A DNA stretch of 60,473 nucleotides from Propionibacteriaceae bacterium. Lineage in GTDB: Bacteria; Actinomycetota; Actinomycetes; Propionibacteriales; Propionibacteriaceae. The stretch covers positions 1-60,473 of the forward strand of contig WREX01000002.1 in the NCBI GenBank assembly GCA_009779115.1, written 5' to 3'. The translations under genes were made by a program, and so were the position numbers. The stretch's first letter is position 1, and each line of letters starts with the position of its first letter. The notes under the pieces are model-generated. The model saw only the letters and a program-made list of their open reading frames with translations. It made no database searches and was not told the DNA's origin. Below are positions 43,257 to 51,354 of the stretch, in pieces.

Positions 43257-44021
43257 ATGAATTCAAATTGGAAGAGAAATGTGGTGATCGCTGCGGTCAC
43301 TGGGGCAGTGTTGTTGTTGGGCGGGTCTGCGTATGCGTTATGGTCACAGATTGCAGACTTGGGTCCTACTCAGATTCAGGCCGGCAATATTGACCTCAGG
43401 GTCGACAAAGATCATATTAAAATGTGGGATGTCTCCAACGATGAGATTAATCATTCTGATGACACTGATCTGCCTTACCCTATGGCCAGGTGGATGACGT
43501 CTGGACTACTGGTGATTGATGATGGCGTTCTGCAGATACCAGGGTGGAAGACTATTCCTGGCGATTACCTAGCCTTTCAAGTCCCGTTCACGATGGATTT
43601 GAAAGGTGACAACTTGATTGCCAAGTTGGATATCTCGGTATTATATTGGTCCAATCTAATTCATGGCAACGAGGTTTCGCCAATAGCGGACCACCTGGCT
43701 TCTGAGGCTTATGTGAGTCACGCAGATGGAACTCTGCCTGACAACTCAACCCCAGTAGTTCAGTACCCATATACTGGTCCGGAGGGTTATTGGAAACCGA
43801 CTGTCGATCCGATCTATTTCTCGACAAGCAACGTCGCGATAAATACGAATGAGGCTAGTGCTTCGACGCCCATCATGGCACCAGGTGAAACGACTTGGAT
43901 GCTGAATGTGATGGTGATGAATCCTTCTGTTGAAGATGGGTCCGACTGGTTGGGTGGCACCAACGACTCGTACACTTTGGCCGATGCTGTGACCTTGAAT
44001 CTGACTCAGGTACGCGGCTAG
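43257..44021 (+). CDS. TasA-like alternate-signal-peptide paralog 10 (D/B intermediate)
   Basis: 254 aa. MNSNWKRNVVIAAVTG..GGSAYALWSQIADLGPTQIQAGNIDL, with A for T in the usual STYALW. The front half is D-like (MWDVSNDEINHSDDTDLPYP, SGLLVIDDGVLQ). The back half resembles type B (GWKTIPGDYLAFQVPFTMDLKGDNLIAKLDI, IYFSTSNVAINTNEAS). This looks like a mosaic of two subtypes. A/T-rich codon use as in paralog 9. Final strand AVTLNLTQVRG; the usual DQGRDG turn is VEDGSDWLGGTNDS. Confidence 0.74.
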   Translation: MNSNWKRNVVIAAVTGAVLLLGGSAYALWSQIADLGPTQIQAGNIDLRVDKDHIKMWDVSNDEINHSDDTDLPYPMARWMTSGLLVIDDGVLQIPGWKTIPGDYLAFQVPFTMDLKGDNLIAKLDISVLYWSNLIHGNEVSPIADHLASEAYVSHADGTLPDNSTPVVQYPYTGPEGYWKPTVDPIYFSTSNVAINTNEASASTPIMAPGETTWMLNVMVMNPSVEDGSDWLGGTNDSYTLADAVTLNLTQVRG

Positions 44022-44353
44022 GACGGTAGCTCCATCCTGGGCTTTCGCCTGGTTTCCTGCTAGACACGGACCTCACTACTGTGATATTCCTCAGCCCTCA
44101 GGCAAGTGGTATGAGTGGTCATGTGCCACTTCTCGTACTTCAGGCTCACGCTTGAGTGAAACGCTGCTCGTTGCTGGTGGGGTGTTGGACCGAGTCTTTG
44201 TTTCCGCGGGATTGCCCAGGCGCCAGTCAAGGCTTTCTGGGGTGTCGAGTTCGGGAAACTGAATGGTCCTGCAGTGGAGGCGCACCTGGGTGCCTTCACC
44301 GCTGTTGCGAATCTCCACCCGGTGAGCAGGGGATTTACCCGGGACAGAGGGTT
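44022..44353 (+). other. Intergenic region with an imperfect hairpin
   Basis: AAGTGGTATGAGTGG and CCACTTCTCGTACTT (44104-44140) form an imperfect terminator-like hairpin resembling that at 41881. No gene recognised in the remainder. Confidence 0.5.
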
Positions 44354-44495
44354 CTTGATTGTGCCAGGTACGGTGGGGACCGAAGGTATGGGTGATGGTG
44401 AGGGGATTACCATCACGGGGTTCGTAGTGACGAGCCCAGGGATTTGGCCCAGCAGTGTGTGGGCATGGATGGGGGCCTGTCTCACACACAGAAAG
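44354..44495 (+). promoter_or_regulatory. Conserved leader, copy L11
   Basis: CTTGATTGTGCCAGGTACGG at 44354. Hairpin I: GTGATGGT (44392-44399) with ACCATCAC (44409-44416), perfect 8 bp around GAGGGGATT. Hairpin II: GGGTTCGT (44418-44425), loop AGTG, ACGAGCCC (44430-44437), a compensatory change against L2 and L4. GGCCC and GGGCC give hairpin III. Confidence 0.7.
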
Positions 44496-44549
44496 ATGAC
44501 AATGAACTTTCTGAAGGTGAGAATTGCTGCGCTCGCGGCAGTGTTCTGA
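44496..44549 (+). pseudogene. Truncated alternate-signal-peptide reading frame
   Basis: Directly after leader L11, ATGs at 44496/44502 open MTMNFLKVRIAALAAVF and stop at 44549. It resembles the first 17 residues of a paralog (MNTLKKRNAVIAAV) and ends in the h-region. Either the remnant of a paralog whose leader is now used by paralog 11, or a short leader peptide. Confidence 0.5.
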
Positions 44550-44587
44550 AAACCATTCCCACGTCAAAGCCAAGTGAAAGAATCAAG

Positions 44588-45397
44588 ATGACAAGAAACA
44601 CGTACAAGAAAAGGCACGCGGTGATCGCTGCGGTTGCGGGAGCGTCCCTGCTGATGGGTGGATCGACCTATGCGCTGTGGTCTGCGAGCGCAGACCTGGG
44701 CTACGTCAACATTAGGTCTGGTAACTTCGCCCTGGGCGTCGGCGCGAATGAGATATGGGATATTTCGCCGGACAGGACCTACCGCCCCGACAAGTTCAGT
44801 AGCTTGAATCCCCCCCTGGCCACCAAGATTTTCAACCAGGAGGGCTCAGAAGTGGCCGACGGGAGACTGTTGGTGGATGGGGCAGACCCTGTCTATGGCT
44901 TGAAGGCTCCCGGGTGGAGTGTTGTACCCGGTGATGAACTGGCCATCTTGGTTCCCGTGATCGTCACCTTGGACGGTGACAACTTGATCGCCAGGTTGGA
45001 TGTCGACACCGCGGACGCGAGTGACCTTGACCCTGCTCTGTCAGGCTCGCTGGCTAAGTACATGACTGTCAGTTATGGCTTGTACGACAGCAGCACTAAA
45101 CAACTCCTCACCCAGGTGACTCCAGATGGGAACAGCACGAGTGTCTCCATCTTTTTGACACATACGACCACTCCGATGAATATCGGCGACCCCACGAACC
45201 CGCAGGTCCTTGAGACAGATCCCCGTACGAATACGACTGCTTACATGCTTTGCGTGTTGATGAAATTCAATTCTTCAACTGGAGACGGCGGTGTCATGGG
45301 CCCAAATGGGCCCCTCGGCGTGCAGTCCTTGCTCGTGTTGAAAGACGTGGTGCAGTTGCACCTGACGCAGGTGCGTACCGTGCCTCCAGCGCACTGA
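44588..45397 (+). CDS. TasA-like alternate-signal-peptide paralog 11 (type A)
   Basis: 269 aa from ATG 44588 (MTRNTYKKRHAV); no strong ribosome binding site (AAAGAATCAAG). The truncated frame ends 38 bp upstream. GGSTYALWSASADLGYVNIRSGNFAL, then type A IWDISPDRTYRPDKFS, IFNQEGSEVADGRLLVDGAD, GWSVVPGDELAILVPVIV, YMTVSYGLYDSSTKQLL and YMLCVLMKFNSS. Final strand VVQLHLTQVRTVPPAH with a short extra tail. Translation may depend on the leader's altered layout. Confidence 0.75.
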   Translation: MTRNTYKKRHAVIAAVAGASLLMGGSTYALWSASADLGYVNIRSGNFALGVGANEIWDISPDRTYRPDKFSSLNPPLATKIFNQEGSEVADGRLLVDGADPVYGLKAPGWSVVPGDELAILVPVIVTLDGDNLIARLDVDTADASDLDPALSGSLAKYMTVSYGLYDSSTKQLLTQVTPDGNSTSVSIFLTHTTTPMNIGDPTNPQVLETDPRTNTTAYMLCVLMKFNSSTGDGGVMGPNGPLGVQSLLVLKDVVQLHLTQVRTVPPAH

Positions 45398-45493
45398 GCG
45401 ACATCGTCATAAGAAACGAGTCTTTCACGTGTGGTCCCGGTGGTGAGGAGCCAAGTCGTACGCCCAGCCGGGACTTCCGCGGCCCGGAAGGCG

Positions 45494-45635
45494 CTTGAAC
45501 GCCCTAGGTATAGTGGAATCAAAGATTGAGGTGGTAGCGAGGGGGTTGTCACCGAGGGGTCGCACGTGCGAGCCCAGGTCTGGGCGCAACCGGTCATGGG
45601 AGTGACGCCGGGCCCACATCGCTTGGCGCCTGCCG
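45494..45635 (+). promoter_or_regulatory. Conserved leader, copy L12, before the signal peptidase gene
   Basis: CTTGAACGCCCTAGGTATAG at 45494 and TGGAATCAA are almost identical to L2 and L13. Hairpin I: GGTG..CACC around GCGAGGGGG. Hairpin II: GGGGTCGC (45556-45563), loop ACGT, GCGAGCCC (45568-45575), one mismatch. GGGCCCAC follows at 45610. Links the peptidase to its substrates in regulation. Confidence 0.7.
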
Positions 45636-46340
45636 ATGGCGCCCTCTTCGAACGGTTTTCCTGATGAAATGGATGGAAATATGAAGCGCACCTCAGCAGA
45701 AAAGCGGGGAATCCCAAGGGAAAAACGGGGAGCGGCCCCTGAAAAACGGGGATCGGCCATCCTCTCGTGGGTCACGACATTCGTCGTCCTGGTTCTCCTG
45801 TGTTTGGCGATTGTGCTGGTCGTGGTGCCGAGGATTCTGGGCGGGACCTCTCTGACGGTCTTGACCGGGTCGATGGAGCCGGGGATCATGCCCGGTGACG
45901 TGGTGGTGACCAAGGGCGTCGACCCGCAGGTGATCGACTCGCTCCAGGTGGGCGACATCATCGTCTTCCTGCCGTACGCGGACGACCCGACGATCGTGAC
46001 ACACAGGATTGTCGGCATTTCCGCCAGTGCGTCTGGGCGCGCCTTCATCACTCAGGGGGACAACAATAACGTTGTCGATGAGTGGAATCCCGTACGAGCC
46101 GAACAGATTCGTGGCGAATTGGTGTACGTCGTACCCAAGGTCGGGTACTTCAAACAATGGTTCGGATCGCATACGAACTGGGTTCTTTACGGGGTGGCCG
46201 CCGTTGTCCTGTTGTACGCTGTGGTGACCTTCGTGAGCAGTTTCCGCAAGCCGAAGACTGTCGCAGGAACTCATGGGGACGGTGGACCGATTGGCAACTC
46301 CTCGGCTGACGAGGTGCCTCGCAGGGCTGTCCTCGACTAG
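45636..46340 (+). CDS. SipW/ER-type signal peptidase I
   Basis: 234 aa from ATG 45636; starts at 45669 or 45681 (MKRTSAEKRG) are also possible, and no ribosome binding site decides. A basic region is followed by membrane helix 1 (WVTTFVVLVLLCLAIVLVVV). The catalytic Ser is in TGSMEPGIMPGDVVV (near 78). The second box is THRIVGI, with His in place of the bacterial Lys, as in SipW and ER/archaeal signal peptidases; GDNNNVVD is box E. A second helix (WVLYGVAAVVLLYAVVTFV) is near the C-terminus. SipW processes TasA-type alternate signal peptides, and this is the only such gene among the paralogs, so it is the likely processing enzyme. Confidence 0.88.
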   Translation: MAPSSNGFPDEMDGNMKRTSAEKRGIPREKRGAAPEKRGSAILSWVTTFVVLVLLCLAIVLVVVPRILGGTSLTVLTGSMEPGIMPGDVVVTKGVDPQVIDSLQVGDIIVFLPYADDPTIVTHRIVGISASASGRAFITQGDNNNVVDEWNPVRAEQIRGELVYVVPKVGYFKQWFGSHTNWVLYGVAAVVLLYAVVTFVSSFRKPKTVAGTHGDGGPIGNSSADEVPRRAVLD

Positions 46341-46405
46341 CGGAATTGTCCCCGAACTACGGCCAGCTCGTCCTGGGCAAACCGCCATTTCCTACCCGAG
46401 AGGCG

Positions 46406-46544
46406 CTTGAATGCCCTAGGTATAGTGGAATCAAGGGTTGAGGTGGTAGCGAGGGGGCTGGCACTGTGGGGTCGCGTCTGCGAACCCAGGGTCTGGCCCA
46501 CCATCACTGCGGAGAGAATCCGGGCCATCGTCATCAAGGAGAAA
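46406..46544 (+). promoter_or_regulatory. Conserved leader, copy L13
   Basis: CTTGAATGCCCTAGGTATAG at 46406 plus TGGAATCAA. Hairpin I is weaker (GTG..CAC around GCGAGGGGGCTGG). Hairpin II: GGGGTCGC, loop GTCT, GCGAACCC. GGCCC with GGGCC precedes AAGGAGA. Confidence 0.65.
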
Positions 46545-46550
46545 ATGACA

Positions 46551-47303
46551 ATGAGGATGCGTGACACGACGCATAAGAAGAGAAACGCACTGATCGCTGC
46601 AGGGACAGGCGTAGCCCTGCTCCTGGGCGGATCCACCTATGCTTTGTGGTCTCAGATCGCAGACCTGGGCGGTACTCAGATACGATCCGGTGACTTGGGC
46701 CTCGCCACTCAAGCGAAAGAGATATGGGATATCTCCGCAGACCTGAGCAACCGTCCTGACACCTTGCCTTTTCAGGTCTACAACCAGGCTGGCGACCCCT
46801 TGAGTGACGGCAAGCTGATCCTGAAGGAAGCCGACTTAGACCAGCCCGCCAAAGTTCCTGGGTGGACGACTGTTCCTGGCGACGAGCTAGCTGTCGTGAT
46901 CCCCTTCACCATCGCCATGCAAGGTGAGAACTTGCTTGCCAGGTTGGATGTCAACACCTCGGACACGAGTAATATCAACCCCGCTCTGGTCGGCTCATTG
47001 GCTATGTATATGAATGTGACGTATGGCTTGTACGACGCTGAGAACAACCTCGTCACCACGATCACTCCACCAGCAGGCAGCAAGAGTTTCTCGGTGTACT
47101 ACGCGACAACGGCGAACCCGATCATCACTGAGGAAACCAAGAATGCGACGGTCATCCAAACAAGGTCAGATAGTATGTTGAATGATTTCACGCTTTGTGT
47201 GTTGATGATGTTCGATGAGAAGACCTCATTCACCATTGGCACACAGACAATGGTCCAGTTGAGTAACGCCATCAATCTGGGTCTGACCCAGGTTCGCGAT
47301 TGA
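46551..47303 (+). CDS. TasA-like alternate-signal-peptide paralog 12 (type A)
   Basis: 250 aa from ATG 46551 (46545 possible); AAGGAG is nine bases away. MRMRDTTHKKRNALIAAGTG..GGSTYALWSQIADLGGTQIRSGDLGL. Type A: IWDISADLSNRPDTLPF, YNQAGDPLSDGKLILKEADL, GWTTVPGDELAVVIPFTIAM, YMNVTYGLYDAENNLV and DFTLCVLMMFDE. Ends NAINLGLTQVRD. The anchored companion 2 starts 24 bp downstream with no terminator, so the two are probably cotranscribed from L13. Confidence 0.78.
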   Translation: MRMRDTTHKKRNALIAAGTGVALLLGGSTYALWSQIADLGGTQIRSGDLGLATQAKEIWDISADLSNRPDTLPFQVYNQAGDPLSDGKLILKEADLDQPAKVPGWTTVPGDELAVVIPFTIAMQGENLLARLDVNTSDTSNINPALVGSLAMYMNVTYGLYDAENNLVTTITPPAGSKSFSVYYATTANPIITEETKNATVIQTRSDSMLNDFTLCVLMMFDEKTSFTIGTQTMVQLSNAINLGLTQVRD

Positions 47304-47327
47304 GGCGAGAGTGGCGCGTAGGACGTC

Positions 47328-48089
47328 ATGAGAAGAGTCTGGTTCGCAGTCGCCATGACAATCGTCATGGTGGTCCACAGCGTGCCTGTGATGTCCTCGG
47401 TCGCTCGTGCGGACTCTCCCGCAGCCGGGCGATCGTCTGACTACGTCGTGTGGGACGGGTCGACCACCATCCTCAACTGGGATGGCACACGAGCAATCAT
47501 CGTTCAAGGTCCTGTCTCGACACCATACGTGGCGGTACCCGGGGACCAGGAGACGTACGCGGCGACGATCAAGAATGGCGGCCCATCCGATGCCACCGTG
47601 ACCGTGGACATCCTCAACGTGACCACCACCAATCAGCCAGACACCGTCAACACCGACCTCGAAGATAATGTCCAGTTGTTCTGGGACATCAACGGAGACT
47701 CGGGCGCCATGATCTGGCGTGACGCCCGTCTGGCCTCCGACGACAAGCATGTGTCGTATTCCTCGACGTTCTTTCTGGGCCAAGGCGACACGTTTCCTGT
47801 GACGGTGGGATTCCACTACCCGTCATCGGCCACCGGCGGTCAGAGCGCCGGGGGAGCGTCGTCAGTGCTGAAGTTCGACATCAGGGTGACGATGATTGGT
47901 GACACGCCGAATGTTGGCGCGGCGACAGGTGGTCTGAAGGTGGGCGGAGTGATCATCCCGTGGTGGGCGTTGTGGCTGGGCAGTTTCATGGTGATGGCCG
48001 GTGCTGTGTTCCTTGTCGACTTCCTGGCCGCCCGGCGTCGAACCTCGAAGGAGCAGCAGTACGAAACCGCCGCCCGTACTGCTCGATGA
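47328..48089 (+). CDS. Membrane-anchored beta-rich surface protein (companion 2)
   Basis: 253 aa. An ordinary signal peptide (MRRVWFAVAMTIVMVVHSVP.., cleavage near VARADS) is followed by a domain nearly colinear with companion 1 (SSDYVVWDGSTTILNWDGT, VPGDQETYAATIKNGG, LEDNVQLFWDINGDSGAM, TFPVTVGFHYPSSATGGQ). The membrane helix IIPWWALWLGSFMVMAGAVFLVDF and a basic tail are C-terminal. It lacks the long Gly/Thr linker of companion 1, so the two would hold the same domain at different distances from the membrane. Follows paralog 12 closely. Confidence 0.72.
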   Translation: MRRVWFAVAMTIVMVVHSVPVMSSVARADSPAAGRSSDYVVWDGSTTILNWDGTRAIIVQGPVSTPYVAVPGDQETYAATIKNGGPSDATVTVDILNVTTTNQPDTVNTDLEDNVQLFWDINGDSGAMIWRDARLASDDKHVSYSSTFFLGQGDTFPVTVGFHYPSSATGGQSAGGASSVLKFDIRVTMIGDTPNVGAATGGLKVGGVIIPWWALWLGSFMVMAGAVFLVDFLAARRRTSKEQQYETAARTAR

Positions 48090-48315
48090 AAAGCTGTGAA
48101 CAGGCGTGGTGAGGTCACTGTGCAGGACTGTCGGTTCATGCGTGTATCCCGTATAGACAGATCATCGGTAAGAAACCTAGATTCTGTTGGATCTATGCGA
48201 TACGATGTGGCTTTGTGATCGTCGGGCGCGGCCTAGATCGGTAATATCCCGGGGGATGGTCGACTAAGATCCGGCGTTCAGGGCGGCTGAGAGTCCACAT
48301 AGGAGCGGAGTTCGC

Positions 48316-49602
48316 GTGACATACACGATGGATGGTTGGCAAGAGCCAACTCTTGCAGAGAACCTGGAGAGGGCTGGCGTGTCGCGCCGGGACTTCCTCA
48401 AGTTTTGCGGCGGTCTTGCGGCAGCGTTTGCTGCTGGATCGGCGGTGATGGGCTCGTTACCCCGAGCTCTGGCAGACCCAACACCCGGGGCTCCGGTGAC
48501 TGGTGACCAGGTGGCCGACGCTCTGGGCAGCGTGACCAAGCCGAATGTGGTCTGGTTGCAGTTGCAGGAATGCACCGGCTGCATGGAGTCCGCGTTGCGG
48601 TCCGGAGGCACGACGGTGGAGGACGTGGTTCTCAACCTGCTGTCTGTCAACTACAACGAACTCGTGATGGCCGCCGCCGGTGACTCCGCGAACTCGGTTT
48701 TGGATCAGACCAATGCGTCGGACCACATCCTGGTGGTCAACGGGTCCATCCCGACCAAGGACAACGGCATCTATTGCACGATCGGCGGGAAGTCCGCGGA
48801 AGCGGTCTTGCGCGAGTCGGCTGAGCATGCCGTGGCGGTCCTCGCCGTGGGCGCATGCGCGGTGTTCGGCTCCGTCCAGGCCTCCCGGCCGAATCCGACT
48901 GGAGCGGTGGGCGTCGACCAGATCATCACCAACAAGCCGGTCGTCAACGTGTCCGGCTGCCCCCCGATCGGGGAAGTGATCATGGCCACGATCGCGTACT
49001 ACCTGACCCATGGCGACGTTCCCAAGACTGACGCCGAGGGTCGCCCGATGTTCGCCTACGACCAGCGCATCCATGATTCCTGCCCGAGGCGTGCGCACTT
49101 CGACGCCGGCCAGTTCGTTCGTTCGTTCGACGACGAGGCGGCGCGCACCGGATGGTGTCTGTACGACATGGGATGCAAGGGGCCGAGCACGTTCAGCCCC
49201 TGTCCGTTCGTCCAGTGGAACGGGCACACCAGTTGGCCGATCGGCGCCGGGCACCCGTGCCTGGGTTGCACCGAGAAGGACTTCTTCGACCGGTTCACAC
49301 CGTTCTATAACAGACTGCCCCAGGTCCCAGGGCTTGGCGTGGAAGCGACCGCGGAGAAAGTCGGCCTGGGGCTGGTCGGATTGACCGTCGCCGCCGTCGG
49401 CGTTCACGCCGGGGTCACCGCCATCCGCAAGAGTGCGGCCAGGAAGAACCACGAGGAAATACCCTTGGAGGCCTTCGGAGACTCTCCCGCAGGAGAGCAA
49501 TCTGCAATAGCCGCTGTCGTCGATATGGCCGAGGAGATTCCCCCCGCTGCGCCAGAAGCGAGTGACACCACACCGACCACCGACTCAGAAAAAACGGAGT
49601 AA
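48316..49602 (+). CDS. hyaA: [NiFe]-hydrogenase small subunit, Tat-exported
   Basis: 428 aa, GTG start after AGGAG. The Tat signal SRRDFLKFCGG (residues 23-33) and hydrophobic h-region end near RALAD. Cluster ligands visible: proximal ECTGCMES (near 92), GACAVFGS, SGCPPIGEV; medial/distal DSCPRRAHFDAG, CLYDMGCKG and HPCLGCTEKDFFD. A C-terminal membrane helix (GLGLVGLTVAAVGVHAGVTA) is followed by an acidic tail. Forms the Fe-S electron relay of a membrane-bound uptake enzyme facing outside, and is followed 3 bp later by the large subunit. Confidence 0.93.
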   Translation: MTYTMDGWQEPTLAENLERAGVSRRDFLKFCGGLAAAFAAGSAVMGSLPRALADPTPGAPVTGDQVADALGSVTKPNVVWLQLQECTGCMESALRSGGTTVEDVVLNLLSVNYNELVMAAAGDSANSVLDQTNASDHILVVNGSIPTKDNGIYCTIGGKSAEAVLRESAEHAVAVLAVGACAVFGSVQASRPNPTGAVGVDQIITNKPVVNVSGCPPIGEVIMATIAYYLTHGDVPKTDAEGRPMFAYDQRIHDSCPRRAHFDAGQFVRSFDDEAARTGWCLYDMGCKGPSTFSPCPFVQWNGHTSWPIGAGHPCLGCTEKDFFDRFTPFYNRLPQVPGLGVEATAEKVGLGLVGLTVAAVGVHAGVTAIRKSAARKNHEEIPLEAFGDSPAGEQSAIAAVVDMAEEIPPAAPEASDTTPTTDSEKTE

Positions 49603-49605
49603 ACC

Positions 49606-51354
49606 ATGGCACAGCAAGTCGTTATCGACCCTCTGACTCGTATCGAGGGCCATCTGCGCATTGAGTTGGAAACCGACGCTGGAGTCATCTCCAACGCCTG
49701 GAGCGAAGCCACCCAGTTCCGTGGCATCGAAACGATCGTTCTCCACCGTGACCCGAGGGACGCCTGGGCCTTCACCCAGCGTATCTGCGGGGTGTGTACG
49801 ACAGTCCACGCCATCGCATCGATCACGGCCGTCGAGAACGCCATCGGATCGAATGTACCACAACAAGCATTGCTGATCCGTGACATGGTGCTCGCGTCCC
49901 AGGAAGTCCAGGACCACGTCATCCACTTCTATCATTTGCACGCCCTCGACTGGGTCGATGTCGCTTCCGCTGCGACCGCTGACCCGGCCAAGGCGGTGGC
50001 CTTTGCTGAGCAGATCGGTTCGACCTGGAAGGGCAACAACATCGACCGGATGACGGCGGTGCGCGACACAGTCGCAAACCTCATCGCGTCCGGCCAGCTC
50101 AGCATCTTCACGGGAGGGTACTGGGGCCATCCGGCGTACAAACTGCCCCCCGAAGCCAACCTGATGGCGGTGGCCCACTATCTCGACGCACTGGAATTCC
50201 AGCGCACGATGATCAAGATCAACACCGTGTTCGGCGGCAAGAACCCCCACCCGAACTTCCTGGTGGGCGGCATGGCTTGCACGATCGATCCGAACCACAC
50301 CGCGTCGATCAACCAGGTCCAACTCGCCGACATCCAGCAGTGGGTCAAGGACACACTCGAATTCGTCCAGACCTGCTATGTGCCCGACGCCACGGCCATC
50401 GTGGGCGTCTACAAGGAGTATTTCGACATCGGCGCGTCCAGCCCCAACTACATGGCGGTCGGGATGTCCGGGGCGACCTTCGGTGGCAATCCCAACCAGA
50501 CTCCTCGCTATCCGACCCCGATGATGGACGTCAAGCCGGGCGTGATCGTCAACAACGACTTCGCCAACCCGCAGCCCTTCGACCCGACTCTGATCAGCGA
50601 GTCCATCGGGTCGTCGTGGATGTCCTATGCCGGCGGTTCTCAGACGCTGACACCCGACAAGGGCGAGACGACAGTCGCGTACACCGGACCGACACCACCG
50701 TACGAATGGCTGGCTTCTGCCACCGATGGCAAGTACTCTTGGTGCAAGTCACCGCGCTACAACGGCATGCCCGTCCAGGTCGGCCCTCTGGCGCGCGTGC
50801 TGTTGGCGTACTCCCAGAACCACCCGCGGACCAAGGAACTGGTCGACGGCGCCGTGGCGACGCTCGGCATCACCTTGGACCAGATGAACTCGACTGCGGG
50901 CCGCACACTGGCCAGGGCTGTCGAGTGCCTGACCTCCGCCGAGATGCTGGCCAATGACACCTTGCCGTTGTTCATCAAGAACCTCCAGGGGGGCGACATC
51001 TCCGTGTTCGACCCCTCGAAGTGGGAGCCGTCCTCGTGGCCCAAGAAGGCTTCCGGCTACGCGTTCGTCGAAGTCGCACGCGGCAACCTCAGCCACTGGG
51101 TGTCGATCGAAAACGGAGAGATCTCCCAGTATCAGTGTGTGGTCCCGACGACATGGATGACCGGCGGTCGCGACGAGAACAGCCAGATGGGACCGTACGA
51201 AGTCTCGTTGGCAGGTGATGGGAAGCATCCCCTGGTCGATCCGACCCAGCCGTTGGAGCCGCTGCGGACCATCCATTCCTTCGACCCGTGCATGTCATGC
51301 GCCGTCCACGTCCTCGACGTTGATGGCCAGGAACTCCAGGTGGCGACATCATGA
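49606..51354 (+). CDS. hyaB: [NiFe]-hydrogenase large subunit
   Basis: 582 aa. N-terminal nickel ligands lie in the L1 motif TQRICGVCTTVHA (near 62-74), after DPLTRIEGHLRIE. The C-terminal L2 motif is DPCMSCAVH, followed by 14 residues (VLDVDGQELQVATS) that the maturation protease would remove after the His. Carries the NiFe(CN)2CO site that splits H2. Exported with the small subunit through Tat. Overlaps the cytochrome start by 4 bp. Confidence 0.94.
   Translation: MAQQVVIDPLTRIEGHLRIELETDAGVISNAWSEATQFRGIETIVLHRDPRDAWAFTQRICGVCTTVHAIASITAVENAIGSNVPQQALLIRDMVLASQEVQDHVIHFYHLHALDWVDVASAATADPAKAVAFAEQIGSTWKGNNIDRMTAVRDTVANLIASGQLSIFTGGYWGHPAYKLPPEANLMAVAHYLDALEFQRTMIKINTVFGGKNPHPNFLVGGMACTIDPNHTASINQVQLADIQQWVKDTLEFVQTCYVPDATAIVGVYKEYFDIGASSPNYMAVGMSGATFGGNPNQTPRYPTPMMDVKPGVIVNNDFANPQPFDPTLISESIGSSWMSYAGGSQTLTPDKGETTVAYTGPTPPYEWLASATDGKYSWCKSPRYNGMPVQVGPLARVLLAYSQNHPRTKELVDGAVATLGITLDQMNSTAGRTLARAVECLTSAEMLANDTLPLFIKNLQGGDISVFDPSKWEPSSWPKKASGYAFVEVARGNLSHWVSIENGEISQYQCVVPTTWMTGGRDENSQMGPYEVSLAGDGKHPLVDPTQPLEPLRTIHSFDPCMSCAVHVLDVDGQELQVATS

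Noticed and set aside
46407..46440. Extended start of paralog 12 (MNALGIVESRVEV..)
   Set aside because: The added N-terminus is a translation of leader L13; the family signal peptide starts at 46551.
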